A program made the translations under genes and the position numbers. This document shows, one piece after another, positions 58,830 to 64,000 of a stretch of 64,000 bases of DNA; position 1 is the stretch's first letter, and each line of letters opens with the position of its first letter. The notes beneath the pieces were generated by a model, which saw only the letters and a list, made by a program, of their open reading frames with translations, was not told where the DNA came from and ran no database searches. Where the stretch lies: NCBI RefSeq assembly GCF_003234115.2, contig NZ_CP126251.1:3286001-3350000 (forward strand), given 5' to 3'. The stretch comes from Curtobacterium sp. MCPF17_002. GTDB taxonomy: Bacteria; Actinomycetota; Actinomycetes; Actinomycetales; Microbacteriaceae.

Positions 58830-60143
58830 TCAGGCGAGCGTCACTCCGGCGAGGGTCTTCTTGCCACGACGGAGCACGAGCACTCCCCCGGGCAGGGCGA
58901 GGTCGGACAGCGAGGCCGCGGGATCCTCGGCGCGGGCGTTGTTCACGTACACGCCGCCCTGGTCGATCGCACGACGGGCCTCCCCCAGGGACTTCACCAA
59001 CTCGGTGTCGACGAGCGCTCGCGCCACGTCCGCATCGCCGGCAAGGGTCACCGACCCCGGGAGCTCGGCGATGGCCGAACGCAGGGTCGCCGCATCGAGC
59101 GCCGCCAGGTCGCCGTTGCCGAACAGTGCCGCGGAGGCATCGATCGCCGCCTGCGTCGCCGCGGGTCCGTGCACGATCGTCGTCACCTCGACCGCGAGGG
59201 TCCGCTGCGCCTCTCGGCGGAAGGGTTCGTCCGCCACCGCCCGCTCGAGACGCTCGATCTCCTCGCGGGACAGGAACGTGAACTGTCGCAGCCGGGCGAT
59301 CACGTCGGCATCCGTCGTGTTGAGCCAGAACTGGTAGAACGCGTACGGCGACGTCATCTCCGGGTCGAGCCAGATCGCGTTGCCCTCGCTCTTGCCGAAC
59401 TTCGTACCGTCGGAGTTCGTGATGAGGGGCGTCCCCAGCGCGTGCACCGACGTGCCCTCGGAGCGTCGGATCAGCTCCGTCCCCGAGGTCAGGTTGCCCC
59501 ACTGGTCGGACCCACCGGTCTGCAGCGTGCACCCGTACTGCCGGAAGAGCTCGCGGTAGTCGAGGCCCTGCAGGATCTGGTAGCTGAACTCGGTGTAGCT
59601 GATCCCCGAGTCGGAATTCAGGCGCGCGGCGACGGCGTCCTTCTTCAGCATCGAGTTCACGCGGAAGTACTTCCCGATGTCGCGCAGGAAGTCGATGGCC
59701 GACAGCGGCGCGGTCCAGTCGAGGTTGTTCACGAGACGGACACCGTTGTCGCCGTCCGGACTGAGGAACCGCGACACCTGGCCCTGCAGACGGGTCACCC
59801 AGTCCGCCACGGTCTCCGGGGTGTTCAGGGTGCGCTCGGCCGTCGGCCGCGGATCACCGATCAGACCGGTCGAACCGCCGACCAGAGCGAGCGGCCTGTG
59901 CCCGGCCAACTGGATCCGCCGCATCGTCAGGAGCTGCAGCAGGTTGCCGCAGTGCAGGGACGCAGCCGTCGGGTCGAACCCGCAGTAGTACGTGATCGGC
60001 TCGCCGTCGAGGGCCTCCTTGAGTGCGGTCTCGTCGGTCGAGACGTGCACCAGATCGCGCCAGCGCAGTTCGTCCCAGACCGAGGCGAAGGTCGGGTCGT
60101 TCTGCTGGCGCGTCAGGACATCGTGAGCGGGTTCACTGGACAC
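58830..60143 (-). CDS. tyrS: Tyrosyl-tRNA synthetase
   Basis: A 437-residue class I aminoacyl-tRNA synthetase. The HIGH-type motif is HCGN (64-67), KMSKS-type motif KFGKS (248-252), and the tyrosine pocket includes GGSDQWGN. The C-terminal S4-like domain ends in VLVLRRGKKTLAGV. The GTG at 60143 follows a GGCGAG sequence. It is the last gene of the arg-mpg-tyrS set; a half-copy of the dispersed element (60169-60185) precedes it. Confidence 0.95.
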   Translation of the reverse strand: MSSEPAHDVLTRQQNDPTFASVWDELRWRDLVHVSTDETALKEALDGEPITYYCGFDPTAASLHCGNLLQLLTMRRIQLAGHRPLALVGGSTGLIGDPRPTAERTLNTPETVADWVTRLQGQVSRFLSPDGDNGVRLVNNLDWTAPLSAIDFLRDIGKYFRVNSMLKKDAVAARLNSDSGISYTEFSYQILQGLDYRELFRQYGCTLQTGGSDQWGNLTSGTELIRRSEGTSVHALGTPLITNSDGTKFGKSEGNAIWLDPEMTSPYAFYQFWLNTTDADVIARLRQFTFLSREEIERLERAVADEPFRREAQRTLAVEVTTIVHGPAATQAAIDASAALFGNGDLAALDAATLRSAIAELPGSVTLAGDADVARALVDTELVKSLGEARRAIDQGGVYVNNARAEDPAASLSDLALPGGVLVLRRGKKTLAGVTLA

Positions 60144-60192
60144 CTCGCCATCGTACCGGCGCAGGTGAGCCTGGAGGCGCGGTGCGGGTTGG

Positions 60193-63622
<3,430 letters not shown>

Positions 63623-63635
63623 TGGTGTCTCCCGG

Positions 63636-64000
63636 TCAGGCGCCGGTGGCGATCGTGGCGGTCGCGGCGGCGCCGGCGTTGGCGTTGGCGTTGGCGGCGT
63701 TGGCGTTGGCATTGGCGGCGTTGGCGTTGGCGTTGGCGGCGAGCAGCCAGGCGAGGAGGGCCTTCTGGGCATGCAGACGGTTCTCCGCCTCGTCCCAGAT
63801 GATGCTGCGCGGTCCGTCGATGACCTCGGCCGTCACCTCGAACCCGCGGTCCGCCGGCAGGCAGTGCATGAACACCGCGTCGTCTGCGGCGTGTGCCATC
63901 AGGGCGTCGTCCACGCGGTAGCCGTTGAAGGTGTCGAGTCGCGCCTGCTTCTCGTCTTCCTTCCCCATCGACACCCAGGTGTCGGTGACGACGACGTCCG
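63636..64000 (-). CDS. argF: Ornithine carbamoyltransferase, C-terminal part
   Basis: The gene continues past the window edge. The visible 121 residues include [17 protein letters not shown], the HCLPADRG ornithine motif and the conserved end [18 protein letters not shown]. After that point comes an extra tail of about 35 residues, mostly NANANAA repeats, made by GTTGGC-type hexamers at about 63679-63742. Known OTCases end near the AWLL. First gene of the arg set on this strand as seen. Confidence 0.93.
   Translation of the reverse strand, partial: DVVVTDTWVSMGKEDEKQARLDTFNGYRVDDALMAHAADDAVFMHCLPADRGFEVTAEVIDGPRSIIWDEAENRLHAQKALLAWLLAANANANAANANANAANANANAGAAATATIATGA

Overview
The window is a high-GC actinobacterial chromosome segment. 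GC-rich codon use, many GTG/TTG starts, stop/start overlaps of the ATGA or GTGA type, a class Ib nrdHIEF operon and the 16S rRNA sequence all point to Microbacteriaceae. Curtobacterium is the most likely genus; this is a judgement from memory of the 16S, not a search.

Layout. 1-2300: end of a short-chain dehydrogenase, a threonine-aldolase-family gene and a small membrane protein. 2301-8862: a galactoside-type operon (binding lipoprotein, two permeases, GH42 beta-galactosidase) with a divergent-function LacI gene and a palindromic operator. 9073-14220: an ABC exporter, then a LysR gene divergent from mesX-mesD, a folate-independent methionine synthase pair. 14411-17741: a small membrane protein and a lower-GC three-gene cassette (ThsB/TIR-like, SLATT 2TM, deoxyribosyltransferase/TIR-like) that looks like a compact anti-phage module. 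It lies directly downstream of nrdF on the same strand. 17781-21762: nrdHIEF, whose upstream region (to 22195) carries an NrdR-like site and seven DnaA-box-like nonamers. 22196-31200: MFS transporter, aldo/keto reductase, LysM lipoprotein, RNase HI, DUF6458 protein, a Ski2-like helicase and an LLM oxidoreductase. 31237-43423: GH3 glucosidase with TetR, an epimerase, a methyltransferase with ArsR and MFS, a PGPGW membrane protein, a degenerate DksA-like protein, a second LLM enzyme, two small proteins and xerD. 43433-52592: NUDIX, pyrG, recN, nadK, tlyA, a 52-codon gene, a HAD phosphatase and a long arginine/aspartate repeat protein, all on the minus strand. 52747-58696: one complete rRNA operon (16S-23S-5S) with no tRNA in its spacer. 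58830-64000: argF (partial)-argG-argH-mpg-tyrS, all on the minus strand with tight spacing.

The most distinctive non-coding feature is a dispersed palindromic element with core GGAGGCGCGGTGCCAG. It occurs whole or as half-sites at about a dozen places: as likely terminators between genes, inside the nrdE-nrdF spacer, in a divergent promoter region, and within at least two coding sequences. Several other simple repeat arrays occur: a 10-bp array near 26921, 39-bp coding repeats near 52000 and a hexamer-derived tail on argF.

The best candidate for an undescribed system is the TIR/SLATT/deoxyribosyltransferase-like cassette at 15189-17741. The DnaA-box cluster in front of nrdH is the best candidate for undescribed regulation.
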